21,295 bases of DNA. It comes from CAZOHN01 sp964579325 (GTDB taxonomy: Bacteria > Pseudomonadota > Alphaproteobacteria > Rhodobacterales > Rhodobacteraceae). The notes below the pieces were generated by a model. The model ran no database searches, was not told where the DNA came from, and saw only the letters and a program-made list of their open reading frames with translations. Location: NCBI GenBank assembly GCA_964579325.1, contig CAZOHN010000041.1, positions 1 to 21,295 on the forward strand. The letters run 5' to 3'. How positions within the stretch are numbered: the stretch's first letter is position 1; the number at the start of each line of letters is the position of its first letter. Positions 6,944 through 17,564 of the stretch are shown here, piece after piece. Position numbers and translations under genes: made by a program.

Positions 6944-9900
6944 ATGAACTTCTCTGCCTGGTCCATCCGCAACCCGATCGCGCCAATCCTGGCGTTCACC
7001 ATGCTCATGTTCCTGGGCTGGCAGTCGTTCAACACGCTGCCGATCACAAGGTTCCCCAACATCGACGTGCCGCTGGTCTCGATCGTCGTCGCCCAGCCGG
7101 GCGCCGCGCCGGCCGAACTCGAGACCCAGGTAACCAAGCAGATCGAGGACGCGGTCGCTGGCATCGCCGGGGCGAAGAACGTCATCTCGACGGTGTCGGA
7201 CGGCGTCTCGAGCACCGCCATCGAGTTCCGCATGGAAGTCGCGACCGACCAGGCAGTGCAGGACGTCAAGGACGCCATCGACCAGATCCTCGGAGACCTG
7301 CCGGGCGACGTCGAGACGCCGATCGTGAGCAAGATCGACGTCGAGGGCCAGGCGATCATGACCTTCGCCGTTTCGGCGCCGGACATGACGATGGAAGAGC
7401 TGTCGTGGTTCGTCGACGACAAGATCACGCGCGCGCTTCAGGGCCAGCCCGGGATCGGCCGGATCAGCCGGTTCGGCGGCGCCGACCGCGAGATCCGGGT
7501 GGAACTGGACCAGGTTCGGCTGGACAGCTTCGGCATCACCGCCGCGGCGGTCAGCCAGCAGCTTCGCGCGACGAATGCCAATATCGGCGCGGGCCGCAGC
7601 GAACTGGGAGGCAGCGAGCAGGCGATCCGCACCCTGGGCGACGCGGCCACCGCCGAGCGTCTGGCCGACACCACAATTGCGCTACCATCGGGCCGCTTCG
7701 TGAAGCTGCGCGAGCTTGGAACGGTTGTCGATACCTATGAGGAACTCCGATCGTTCAGTCGGTTCAACGGCGAGCAGGTGGTGACCTTTGCGGTGTTCCG
7801 CGCAAAGGGCGCCTCGGAAGTCAGCGTTGCCGAGGTGGTGAACGCCCAGCTTGACAGCATCTCTGCAGCGCACACGGACGTGCGCATCTCGCTGGTCGAT
7901 GACACTGTGTACTACACCTACGGCAACTACGAATCCGCGCTCCATACGCTGATCGAAGGCGCGCTTCTGGCGGTGCTCGTGGTGCTGGCGTTTCTCAAGA
8001 ACTGGCGCGCGACGCTGATCGCGGCGGTAGCGCTGCCGCTCTCGGCGGTGCCGACGTTCTGGGTGATGGACCTGCTGGGCTTCTCGCTCAACCTCGTATC
8101 GTTCCTGGCGATCACGCTGGCGACGGGTATCCTGGTCGACGATGCAATCGTCGAGATCGAGAACATCGCGCGGCACATCCGCATGGGCAAGACGCCTTAC
8201 CGTGCTGCCAAGGAAGCCGCCGACGAGATCGGCCTCGCCGTGATCGCGACCTCGGCCACCATCGTGGCGGTTTTCGTGCCCGTCAGCTTCATGCCCGGCA
8301 TTCCGGGGCAATACTTCCGGCAGTTCGGGCTCACGGTGGCGATCGCCGTGATCTTCTCGCTGATCGTCGCGCGCCTCATCACGCCGATGATGGCTGCATA
8401 CCTGATGCGCGACAAGGACGCCCACGAGGAAGAGCACCGTGACGGCTGGATCATGCGCGGCTACACGGCTGTCGTGAAGGCCACGATGCGGGTGCGCTAC
8501 CTCACGCTCGTCGCCGCCTTCGGCGTGCTTGCCGTCTCGATCTACTTCATGGCGCAGGTCCCGGGCAGCTTCATTCCTCCCGAGGACGTGAGCCGCATTC
8601 CCGTCAGCGTGGAGCTTCCGCCGGGCTCGACCCTTGTGGATACCGACCGGGCGACCGAGGCGATGCGGCAGGCGATCCTCGACATCGAGGGGATCGAGAA
8701 CGTCTTCGTGCTTGGCGGCTCTTCCCCGAAGGGCGACCGCGACGTGCGTCGGGCCTCCTTCACGGTCCTGCTGGAGAAACTCGACCACTCGCTGCTGCTC
8801 AAGCTCTCCAAGATCGGCCGTCAGATCCCTCTTGCGGGTCCGTTCGTGCCGGAGGTGGAGGACAAGGGCCGGACGCGGACCCAGGCCGAGGTCGAGGCCG
8901 ATATCTTCAGACGGCTGGCCGCGATCCCCGACATCCGTGCCTTCAAGCTGAACGACCGGGGCGAGAGGGACATCTCGTTCTCGATCCTGTCGGACAACGA
9001 GGCCGACCTGAACGAGGCGGTCGCACGGCTGGAAGGGGCGTTGCGCGGCGATCCGCTCCTGGCGAACGTCGCCGCCGAAGGCGCGCTGCCGCGCCCGGAA
9101 CTTCAGATCATCCCCCGGGTCGAAGAAGCGGCGCGACTGGGCGTGACGGCGCGCGCCATCGCCGAGACGGTGCGTGTGGCGACGTTGGGTGACGTGGATG
9201 CAGCGCTTGCCAAGGTGTCGATGGATGGGCGGCTGATCCCGGTCCGCGTGCGGCTTTCGGACGAGATCAAGGGCGACCTCGGGCGGATCGCGGCACTGCG
9301 GGTGCCGACCGCAACGGGGGTAACGGTGCCGCTGGGCGCGGTTGCGACGATCCGGCTGGCCGAAGGCCCCGCGACGGTCGAGCGACTGAACCGGGAGCGC
9401 AAGGCAACCGTCGGGGCAAACCTTCCGCTTGGCGTGGCCTTGGGCACCGCAAGCGCGCGGTTCAAGGAGATCACGGAGGGTGTCGAGCTTCCGGCCTCGG
9501 TCCGTGTTGCGGAATCGGGCGATGCCGAGATCCAGGGCGAGCTGACGCAGAGCTTCGGCAACGCGATGGTCATGGGCCTGATGCTTGTGCTGACGGTGCT
9601 GATCCTGCTGTTCCACAGCGTGATCCAGCCCTTCACCATCCTGTTCTCGCTGCCGCTTGCCATAGGCGGCGTCGCGGCCGCACTGATCCTGACGGGGAAC
9701 GCGGTGTCGATGCCGGTGCTTATCGGCATCCTGATGCTGATGGGCATCGTCACAAAGAACGCCATCCTGCTGGTCGACTTCGCGGTCGAGATGCGGGTGC
9801 AGGGCCTCAACCGCTTCGATGCGATGGTCGAGGCGGGGCGCAAGCGCGCGCGGCCGATCGTTATGACCTCGATCGCGATGTCTGCGGGCATGCTGCCCTC

Positions 9901-10231
9901 GGCACTTGGGGTGGGCGAGGGCGGCTCGTTCCGCGCGCCGATGGCGACTGCGGTGATCGGCGGCATCATCATGTCGACGATCCTGAGCCTGGTGATCGTG
10001 CCGTCGTTCTTCCTCATCATGGACGATCTCGGTCGGCTTCTCGGCTGGATCTTCTCGCGCTTCGTCGGCCCCAAGGAGGCCGAACCGGCCTCGCCCGAAC
10101 CACATGTGCTCGCATCGTCGATCGACGCGGCAAAGGCCGAGATCGCGGCGCTTCGGGCGCGGGTCGAGGCGATCGATGGGGCCGCGGGGGCGGCCGGTCA
10201 ACCGTCACGTCCGCGTCACGCCGCAGAGTAG
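6944..10231 (+). CDS. RND-family inner-membrane efflux pump (AcrB/MexF-like permease)
   Basis: This 1095-residue proton-driven transporter begins MNFSAWSIRNPIAPILAFTML, the usual first membrane helix. It has two large periplasmic loops and about 12 transmembrane segments. The proton-relay residues are present: Asp399-Asp400 in GILVDDAIVEIENI (helix 4) and Lys938 in MGIVTKNAILLVDFA (helix 10). AGGGG-like purines at 6933-6937 provide a ribosome binding site 6 nt before the ATG. The gene follows the adaptor by 10 bp. The protein is somewhat longer than the usual 1020-1050 aa because of a ~55-residue cytoplasmic tail whose IDAAKAEIAALRARVEAIDG stretch looks like a short coiled coil. No outer-membrane factor gene follows, so the pump probably borrows a TolC-like channel encoded elsewhere. 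It is closest in style to hydrophobe/amphiphile exporters. Confidence 0.95.
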   Translation: MNFSAWSIRNPIAPILAFTMLMFLGWQSFNTLPITRFPNIDVPLVSIVVAQPGAAPAELETQVTKQIEDAVAGIAGAKNVISTVSDGVSSTAIEFRMEVATDQAVQDVKDAIDQILGDLPGDVETPIVSKIDVEGQAIMTFAVSAPDMTMEELSWFVDDKITRALQGQPGIGRISRFGGADREIRVELDQVRLDSFGITAAAVSQQLRATNANIGAGRSELGGSEQAIRTLGDAATAERLADTTIALPSGRFVKLRELGTVVDTYEELRSFSRFNGEQVVTFAVFRAKGASEVSVAEVVNAQLDSISAAHTDVRISLVDDTVYYTYGNYESALHTLIEGALLAVLVVLAFLKNWRATLIAAVALPLSAVPTFWVMDLLGFSLNLVSFLAITLATGILVDDAIVEIENIARHIRMGKTPYRAAKEAADEIGLAVIATSATIVAVFVPVSFMPGIPGQYFRQFGLTVAIAVIFSLIVARLITPMMAAYLMRDKDAHEEEHRDGWIMRGYTAVVKATMRVRYLTLVAAFGVLAVSIYFMAQVPGSFIPPEDVSRIPVSVELPPGSTLVDTDRATEAMRQAILDIEGIENVFVLGGSSPKGDRDVRRASFTVLLEKLDHSLLLKLSKIGRQIPLAGPFVPEVEDKGRTRTQAEVEADIFRRLAAIPDIRAFKLNDRGERDISFSILSDNEADLNEAVARLEGALRGDPLLANVAAEGALPRPELQIIPRVEEAARLGVTARAIAETVRVATLGDVDAALAKVSMDGRLIPVRVRLSDEIKGDLGRIAALRVPTATGVTVPLGAVATIRLAEGPATVERLNRERKATVGANLPLGVALGTASARFKEITEGVELPASVRVAESGDAEIQGELTQSFGNAMVMGLMLVLTVLILLFHSVIQPFTILFSLPLAIGGVAAALILTGNAVSMPVLIGILMLMGIVTKNAILLVDFAVEMRVQGLNRFDAMVEAGRKRARPIVMTSIAMSAGMLPSALGVGEGGSFRAPMATAVIGGIIMSTILSLVIVPSFFLIMDDLGRLLGWIFSRFVGPKEAEPASPEPHVLASSIDAAKAEIAALRARVEAIDGAAGAAGQPSRPRHAAE

Positions 10232-10348
10232 GCGCGCGCCCGGGCTTGGCGCGGGGCGCAACACGGACTAGCTCTGATAGAGTCCGACGCGGCGCCGGTG
10301 CGATGACCGGTTTCCTGCCGCGTCGCGGGGGGAATGGAGGCCCGCCGC

Positions 10349-11494
10349 GTGTTCGAGCCGCTGCACGACTATCGCCTGGTCGCCGCCTCGCTGGCGGTCG
10401 CTCTGATGGCTGGCTTCACCGGGCTATCGCTGACGCGGGGCGTCTCGCGCCTGCCGGTCGGCCAGCGCAAGGTGGCGGTGTCGATGGCAGCGGTGGCGCT
10501 GGGGGGAGGCATCTGGTCGATGCACTTCGTCGCGATGCTCGGTGTCCAGTTGCCGTTCCTGTTCTACTACGACGCGCTGGTGACGCTGATCTCGGCGCTG
10601 GCCTCGATCCTGATTGCCGGAATAGCACTGCTGGTGCTGCACTTCCGGCCGCGTACCCCGCGCAGTATCACAGGGGCGGGCGCGATCATCGGGACCGGTA
10701 TTCCGATCATGCACTACATCGGGATGTCGGGGGTGGAACTGTGCCGTCCGGTCTACACGGTGGGCGGGGTGGTCCTTGCGTTGGTGGCTTCGATCAGCCT
10801 CAGCGTCGCGGCGGTCTGGCTCGCCTACAGCGATCGGGGTCGGCGCAACATCCTGCTGGGGACGGTGGGTTTCGCGCTCGCGGTGTTCGGCGTCCACTTC
10901 ATCGCGATGGGGGGCACCGCCTTCGTGCCCCTGCCGGATGCCGACGCCGCCGGGCCGCTTCTGGGCAACCAGACGCTGGCCATGGTCGTGACGATCAGCG
11001 CCTTCGTCATCTCGGCCGCCTTCCTCCTGACAGGCATCACCTTTGCACCCGATGGCGATGCTTCGGCGAGTCAGGTGCCCGAGGCACGGTCGGAAGCTCT
11101 GATGGACGATGGCGGAGCATCCGGAGCGGAGAAGCCGGAACAGCGGCCCGTTGTCGCCACATCGTTGCGTATGCCCTACGAACGCGAGAACCGGACCCAG
11201 TTCGCCGATCCGGGCGGGGTTTCGGCGGTTCGGGCCGAGGGCCACTATACGGTCCTCTACCGGGGGGGCGAGAAGCTGTTCTGTCCCTGGTCAATCACCG
11301 AGGCCGAGGCCCGGTTGGCACCGGCGGGGTTCCTGCGAGTGCATCGTAGCTATCTGGTGAACCCGCGCCTGGTGACAGGCTTCGAGAGGCGCAAGGACAC
11401 CGGCCTGTGTCATTTCGATGGGCCGGCCGGCGGGCTCAAGGTTCCTGTCGCGCGGGGACGTCTAGCAGACGTGAGGGAAGCGCTCGGCCTGTGA
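10349..11494 (+). CDS. coxC: CoxC: membrane MHYT sensor domain fused to LytTR DNA-binding domain
   Basis: This ~381-residue protein is a predicted one-component membrane regulator of CO oxidation. The N-terminal two-thirds has about six to seven membrane helices with three MHYT-type motifs: WSMHFVAM (about residue 58), IMHYIGM (about 121) and a degenerate GVHFIAM (about 182). MHYT domains are thought to bind copper and sense diatomic gases such as CO, O2 or NO. After a hydrophilic linker (about 238-275), a LytTR domain follows, with VRAEGHYTVLYRGGEKLFCPWSI and the signature FLRVHRSYLVN (about 328-338). CoxC and CoxH of Oligotropha share this architecture. I chose the GTG at 10349 because GGAGG at 10336-10340 sits 8 nt upstream; the in-frame ATG at 10334 has poorer spacing. 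It lies directly upstream of coxM. Confidence 0.88.
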   Translation: MFEPLHDYRLVAASLAVALMAGFTGLSLTRGVSRLPVGQRKVAVSMAAVALGGGIWSMHFVAMLGVQLPFLFYYDALVTLISALASILIAGIALLVLHFRPRTPRSITGAGAIIGTGIPIMHYIGMSGVELCRPVYTVGGVVLALVASISLSVAAVWLAYSDRGRRNILLGTVGFALAVFGVHFIAMGGTAFVPLPDADAAGPLLGNQTLAMVVTISAFVISAAFLLTGITFAPDGDASASQVPEARSEALMDDGGASGAEKPEQRPVVATSLRMPYERENRTQFADPGGVSAVRAEGHYTVLYRGGEKLFCPWSITEAEARLAPAGFLRVHRSYLVNPRLVTGFERRKDTGLCHFDGPAGGLKVPVARGRLADVREALGL

Positions 11495-11500
11495 CGGTTT

Positions 11501-11533
11501 CGCATTTCGTGCAGCTGTGGCGCATTTCGTGCA
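11501..11533. promoter_or_regulatory. Tandem 13-bp direct repeats, candidate LytTR (CoxC) binding site
   Basis: CGCATTTCGTGCA occurs at 11501-11513 and again, without mismatch, at 11521-11533, a period of exactly 20 bp. LytTR regulators bind paired direct repeats about two helical turns apart. The site starts 7 bp after the coxC stop and about 100 bp before coxM, and CoxC is itself a LytTR protein. Repeat and position are observed; the binding assignment is inference. Confidence 0.65.
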
Positions 11534-11631
11534 ATGAGACGCGCCGCTCGCGAAGGGCCGATGGGCGGCCGTCCGGGTGGCCCTAATCCTCGGCCCAAGT
11601 GTGCCGAAATGACGCACACAGGGAGGATCAC

Positions 11632-12486
11632 ATGATACCAGCGGCTTTCGACTACCATCGGCCGTCCGACCTTGGCACGGCGTTGCGGCTTCTCGGGGAC
11701 CATGGCGACGATGCTCGTGTCCTGGCGGGCGGGCACAGCCTGATTCCGATGATGAAGCTCCGCATGACGGCCATCGAGCATCTCATCGACCTGCAGGACA
11801 TCGCCGACCTCAAGGGGATCAGCGTATCGGGCGGCACGATCCGTATTGGCGCGATGACGACGCAGGCCGAGTTGATCGCGCATGAGGGGCTTGCACAGGC
11901 TGCGCCGATCCTGCGCGAAGCGGCGGTGCAGATCGCCGATCCCCAGGTCCGGGCGATGGGCACGGTCGGCGGCAACGTGGCGAACGGTGACCCGGGCAAC
12001 GACATGCCGGGGCTGATGCAGTGCCTCGACGCGTTCTTCACCCTTGCCGGACCGGATGGCACCCGCGACGTCGCGGCGCGCGACTTCTACGAGGCGGCCT
12101 ATGTGACCGCGCGCGACGACAGCGAGATCCTGACGGCGGTCAGCTTCCACACGCCGACCGGCGGCTACGCCTACGAGAAGCAGAAGCGGAAGATCGGCGA
12201 CTACGCCACTGCGGCGGCGGCCGTGCTGCTGACCAAGGCGGGTGGCAAGGTCGCCTCGGCCTCGATCGCGATGACGAACCTTGCCGACCGGCCCATCTGG
12301 TCCGAGGCTGCCGGTGCGGCCCTTGTCGGTTCGGTCTGCGACGAGGCCGCCGTGAAGGCAGCCGTCGCCGCGATGCAGGGCGACATCGACCCCGGCGAGG
12401 ACAACCGGGGTCCGGTTGACTTCAAGCGCCACGCCGCAGGGGCGGTTCTGAGCCGCGCCATTCTCCGCGCCTGGTCGCGGGCCTGA
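11632..12486 (+). CDS. coxM: Aerobic CO dehydrogenase medium subunit (FAD-binding)
   Basis: This 284-residue flavoprotein subunit of the molybdenum CO dehydrogenase passes electrons from the iron-sulfur subunit to the quinone pool. Both FAD pyrophosphate-binding motifs are present at the positions known from Oligotropha CoxM: AGGHS at residues 32-36 and TVGGN at 111-115 (classically TIGGD). The C-terminal domain ends RHAAGAVLSRAILRAW, as is usual in this family. GGGAGGA at 11621-11627 is a good ribosome binding site for the ATG at 11632; an upstream in-frame ATG at 11599 lacks one and would lengthen the conserved N-terminus. It is the first structural gene, followed by coxS after 11 bp. The form I coxL in the same operon separates it from the xanthine dehydrogenase and nicotinate dehydrogenase FAD subunits of the same fold. 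Confidence 0.95.
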   Translation: MIPAAFDYHRPSDLGTALRLLGDHGDDARVLAGGHSLIPMMKLRMTAIEHLIDLQDIADLKGISVSGGTIRIGAMTTQAELIAHEGLAQAAPILREAAVQIADPQVRAMGTVGGNVANGDPGNDMPGLMQCLDAFFTLAGPDGTRDVAARDFYEAAYVTARDDSEILTAVSFHTPTGGYAYEKQKRKIGDYATAAAAVLLTKAGGKVASASIAMTNLADRPIWSEAAGAALVGSVCDEAAVKAAVAAMQGDIDPGEDNRGPVDFKRHAAGAVLSRAILRAWSRA

Positions 12487-12497
12487 GGAGCACACCC

Positions 12498-12988
12498 ATG
12501 AGCAAGAAGATGCAGATCACCCTCACCGTGAACGGCGAGGACCACGAGATCCTCGCCGAGCCGCGCGAGCTTCTGATCCACACGCTGCGCGAGCGGCTGA
12601 ACCTGACCGGCCCGCACGTGGGCTGCGAGACCTCGCATTGCGGCGCTTGCACGATCGAGATGAACGGCAAGTCGGTGAAGTCCTGCACCGTCTTTGTCGC
12701 GCAGGCGAACGGGGCGCGGATCACTACAATCGAGGGGCTGGGATCGCCCGACGGGCTCCACGTCCTGCAACAGATGTTCCGTGAGCATCACGGTCTTCAG
12801 TGCGGTTACTGCACGCCGGGCATGATTACCCGCGCGCACCGCCTGCTGATCGAGAATCCGAACCCGACCGAGGAGGAGGTGCGCTTCGGCATCTCCGGCA
12901 ACCTCTGCCGCTGCACGGGATACCAGAACATCGTCAAGGCGATCATGGCGGCTGCTGCCGAGATGAACGCCGCGAAGGAGGCGGCCCA

Positions 12989-12992
<4 letters not shown>
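12498..12992 (+). CDS. coxS: Aerobic CO dehydrogenase small subunit (two [2Fe-2S] clusters)
   Basis: This 164-residue iron-sulfur subunit carries electrons from the molybdenum site to FAD. The plant-ferredoxin-like N-terminal cluster is ligated by Cys43, Cys48, Cys51 and Cys63 (GCETSHCGAC...SC). The helical C-terminal domain binds the second cluster through Cys102, Cys105, Cys137 and Cys139 (QCGYCTPGM ... LCRCTGYQNI). All eight ligands are intact, and their spacing matches Oligotropha CoxS almost residue for residue. A GAGGAG sequence overlapping the coxM stop serves as ribosome binding site. The stop overlaps the coxL start (ATGA), which suggests coupled synthesis of the subunits. Confidence 0.96.
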
Positions 12993-15409
<2,417 letters not shown>

Positions 15410-15415
15410 GGGTGT

Positions 15416-15484
15416 GGTGGGCGGATTGCCCACCCTACCGTCCGTGCCGACCGCGAAGCGGCGTGGTGTGGGCAATCTGCCCAC
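15416..15484. repeat. Pair of GTGGGC/GCCCAC palindromic repeats between coxL and coxD
   Basis: Two similar hairpins lie in the 101-bp gap. The first is GGTGGGC (15416-15422) with GCCCACC (15428-15434) around the loop GGATT. The second is GTGGGC (15468-15473) with GCCCAC (15479-15484) around AATCT. A small CCGC-GAA-GCGG stem (15451-15461) sits between them. Elements with this GTGGGCAAT...GCCCAC core are, from general knowledge, scattered in Rhodobacterales intergenic DNA. They could stabilise coxMSL mRNA or reduce expression of the downstream maturation genes. Confidence 0.7.
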
Positions 15485-15510
15485 CTTCGGAGCGGTCAGG
15501 AGCCGGGGCC

Positions 15511-16389
15511 ATGACTGAAGTGGATCGTCTCCGCGACGACCTCGCGGCGCAAGGCTATGTCGCAACGCCCGACCTTGCCATGGCGCTCCACCTGGCGCTT
15601 GCCCTCGGCCGGCCGATCCTCCTCGAAGGGGCGGCTGGCGTGGGCAAGACAGAGGTTGCGCGCGTACTGGCCGCCGCGCGTGCGGCCGAGTTGATCCGGC
15701 TGCAGTGCTACGAGGGGCTCGACGCCTCGCACGCGATCTACGAATGGAACTATCAGCGCCAGCTTCTGGCGATCCGCGCGGCGGGAGAGGCGGGCGAGGC
15801 CGGGTCTGCGGTCGAGAAACGGATCTTCTCGGAGGAGTATCTGCTGCAACGTCCGCTCCTCCGCGCGATCCGGCAGGCAAGGCCTCCAGTTCTGCTGATC
15901 GACGAGATCGACCGGGCCGACGAGGAGTTCGAAGCCTATCTTCTGGAAATCCTTTCCGATTTCCAGATCACTGTGCCGGAACTGGGCACCCTCACCGCGA
16001 TCAGCCGCCCTATCGTCATCCTGACATCGAACGGCACTCGCGATCTTTCCGACGCGCTCCGGCGGCGCTGCCTTTATGCCCATGTCGATTACCCCGACCG
16101 CGCGACCGAACTGGCCATCCTCAAGGCGCGCCTGCCGGGAGTGGAAGCGACGCTCGCCGGGCAGATCGTGGCTTTCGTGCAGGCGCTCCGCCGCGAAGAC
16201 CTCGTCAAGAAACCCGGCGTGGCCGAGATGCTCGATTTCGCGGCGGCGCTGGCCGGGTTGGGGGTGAACGACCTGTCGGCCGATCCGGCCGCGTTGCAGG
16301 CGGCATTGGCGACGCTGCTCAAGACGCAAGCCGACCGGGCGGCGGTGCCAACCGAGGTCGCTGAACGGCTCGCGGGTCGGGCGGCATGA
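15511..16389 (+). CDS. coxD: CoxD: MoxR-like AAA+ ATPase for CO dehydrogenase active-site maturation
   Basis: This 292-residue AAA+ chaperone is needed, as shown in Oligotropha, to build the Cu-S-Mo cluster in apo-CO dehydrogenase. The Walker A motif is GAAGVGKT (residues 40-47) and Walker B is VLLIDE (127-132), followed by IDRADEEFEAYLLEIL. The sensor region VILTSNGTRDLSDALRRRCLY carries sensor-1 Asn and an arginine-finger-like RRRC. Length agrees with the ~295 aa reference. The ATG at 15511 is preceded by AGGAG about 8 nt upstream. The frame is open back to 15412, but that part is translated palindromic repeat and is excluded. The gene overlaps coxE by 4 bp, which fits the known partnership of a MoxR ATPase with a VWA protein. 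Confidence 0.94.
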   Translation: MTEVDRLRDDLAAQGYVATPDLAMALHLALALGRPILLEGAAGVGKTEVARVLAAARAAELIRLQCYEGLDASHAIYEWNYQRQLLAIRAAGEAGEAGSAVEKRIFSEEYLLQRPLLRAIRQARPPVLLIDEIDRADEEFEAYLLEILSDFQITVPELGTLTAISRPIVILTSNGTRDLSDALRRRCLYAHVDYPDRATELAILKARLPGVEATLAGQIVAFVQALRREDLVKKPGVAEMLDFAAALAGLGVNDLSADPAALQAALATLLKTQADRAAVPTEVAERLAGRAA

Positions 16390-17564
16390 CCCGCGTCACC
16401 CGCTTCGCGGCCAGCGACCCGGGCCCCGCGGCGCGGGTCTCGGCCTTCATGAGCCACCTGCGCGACAATGGCTTCCGCCTCGGCGTGGCCGAGACCGGGC
16501 TGGCGGTGGAAGCACTTACCCGTGTCGCGCCTGAGCCAGAGACCGTGCGTGGTGCGCTGAAATGTGTCTCCTGCGGGTCGGCCGAGGACTGGGCGCGGTT
16601 CGATGCGCTGTTCGATGCCTTCTGGCGAAACGGTGGCCGGGTGCGGGTCAAGGCCGTGCCAACGGGGAAATCCCACCCGTCCGCGCGCCCGGCGCGCGGG
16701 CCGCAGGAGGGGGTGTCGGGCGGGGGCGCCGGTCGCCCCGATGCGCCCGACACAAGCGGCGAGGGCGAAGCAGAGGGCGGCGGCGACGGGCGGCTGGTGG
16801 CCGCACGGGTCACCAGCCTGATGAAGAAGGACCTGCGCGAGGTCGTCTCGGCCGAAGATATCCGCGCGGCTGAGACCGTGGCCCGCCGTCTCGGCGCGGC
16901 ACTGCGCGACCGTCGCTCGCGCCGCCGCAAGGCCGCGCACCGGGGCGCCGCGATCGACCTGCGCCGCACTATCCGGGCGAGCCTCGGGGCCGGGGGCGAA
17001 CCCGTGCGGCTGGCGTTCCGCGCGCGTCCCGACCGTCCGGTGCGTATCGTTGCGCTTTGCGATGTCTCGGGGTCGATGACGCTCTATGCCCGGCCGTTCC
17101 TTGCCTTTCTCGCAGGCCTGATGCGCGCGGACCCCGACACCGACGCCTACCTCTTCCACACCCGCCTCGCTCGGATCACCGAGGCGCTGCGCGACGAGGA
17201 CCCTCTGCGGTCGCTGAACCGTCTCACGCTTCTGGCGGAAGGGTTCGGCGGCGGCTCGAAGATAGGTGAAGCGCTCGGTCGCTTCGCCGCGACCTACGCT
17301 CGGCGCTTCGTGAACGGCCGGACCGTCGTGCTGATCCTCTCGGATGGCTACGACAGCGGCCCGCCTGAGGCTCTGGGCGATGCGCTGTCGGCGTTGCGCC
17401 GCCGGGGTTGCCGGATTGTCTGGCTCAACCCGCTGAAGGGCTGGGCCGGGTATGAGCCGGTCGCGCGCGGCATGGCTGCCGCGCTGCCGCACCTCGACCT
17501 GTTCGCACCTGCCACCACGCTCGGCGACCTTGCCGCGCTCGAGATGGAGCTTGTCCGATTGTGA
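16386..17564 (+). CDS. coxE: CoxE: VWA-domain protein, partner of CoxD in CO dehydrogenase maturation
   Basis: This 392-residue protein has a C-terminal von Willebrand factor A domain. The metal-ion-dependent adhesion site reads DVSGSM (Asp226, Ser228, Ser230), with further MIDAS residues likely in the GGGSKIGEAL and LILSDGYDSG segments. The N-terminal part is a helical CoxE-type domain including ALKCVSCGSAEDWARFDALF. A low-complexity Gly/Ala/Pro-rich linker follows at about residues 98-140. CoxE is reported to work with CoxD on copper insertion. The ATG overlaps the coxD stop (ATGA), and its own stop overlaps the coxF start, so D, E and F are made together. Confidence 0.94.
   Translation: MTRVTRFAASDPGPAARVSAFMSHLRDNGFRLGVAETGLAVEALTRVAPEPETVRGALKCVSCGSAEDWARFDALFDAFWRNGGRVRVKAVPTGKSHPSARPARGPQEGVSGGGAGRPDAPDTSGEGEAEGGGDGRLVAARVTSLMKKDLREVVSAEDIRAAETVARRLGAALRDRRSRRRKAAHRGAAIDLRRTIRASLGAGGEPVRLAFRARPDRPVRIVALCDVSGSMTLYARPFLAFLAGLMRADPDTDAYLFHTRLARITEALRDEDPLRSLNRLTLLAEGFGGGSKIGEALGRFAATYARRFVNGRTVVLILSDGYDSGPPEALGDALSALRRRGCRIVWLNPLKGWAGYEPVARGMAAALPHLDLFAPATTLGDLAALEMELVRL

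Noticed and set aside
7682..10201. An 839-codon open frame on the minus strand opposite the RND pump gene
   Set aside because: Its translation is Arg/His/Asp-rich with no recognisable domain, and the plus strand encodes a full RND pump with all key residues. This is a GC-driven shadow frame.
10266..10286. Stem-loop (GGA...CTCT-GAT-AGAGTCC) between the RND gene and coxC as a terminator
   Set aside because: The stem is short, needs a 4-nt bulge and has no U-tract. I could not tell it from chance.
11556..11570. GGCCG-ATGGG-CGGCC hairpin upstream of coxM as an attenuator
   Set aside because: A 5-bp GC stem is expected by chance at this base composition, and no leader peptide or U-tract accompanies it.
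15412..15510. A 33-residue N-terminal extension of CoxD
   Set aside because: It is translated palindromic repeat DNA (WWADCPPY ... VWAICPP), and a good ribosome binding site precedes the ATG at 15511.
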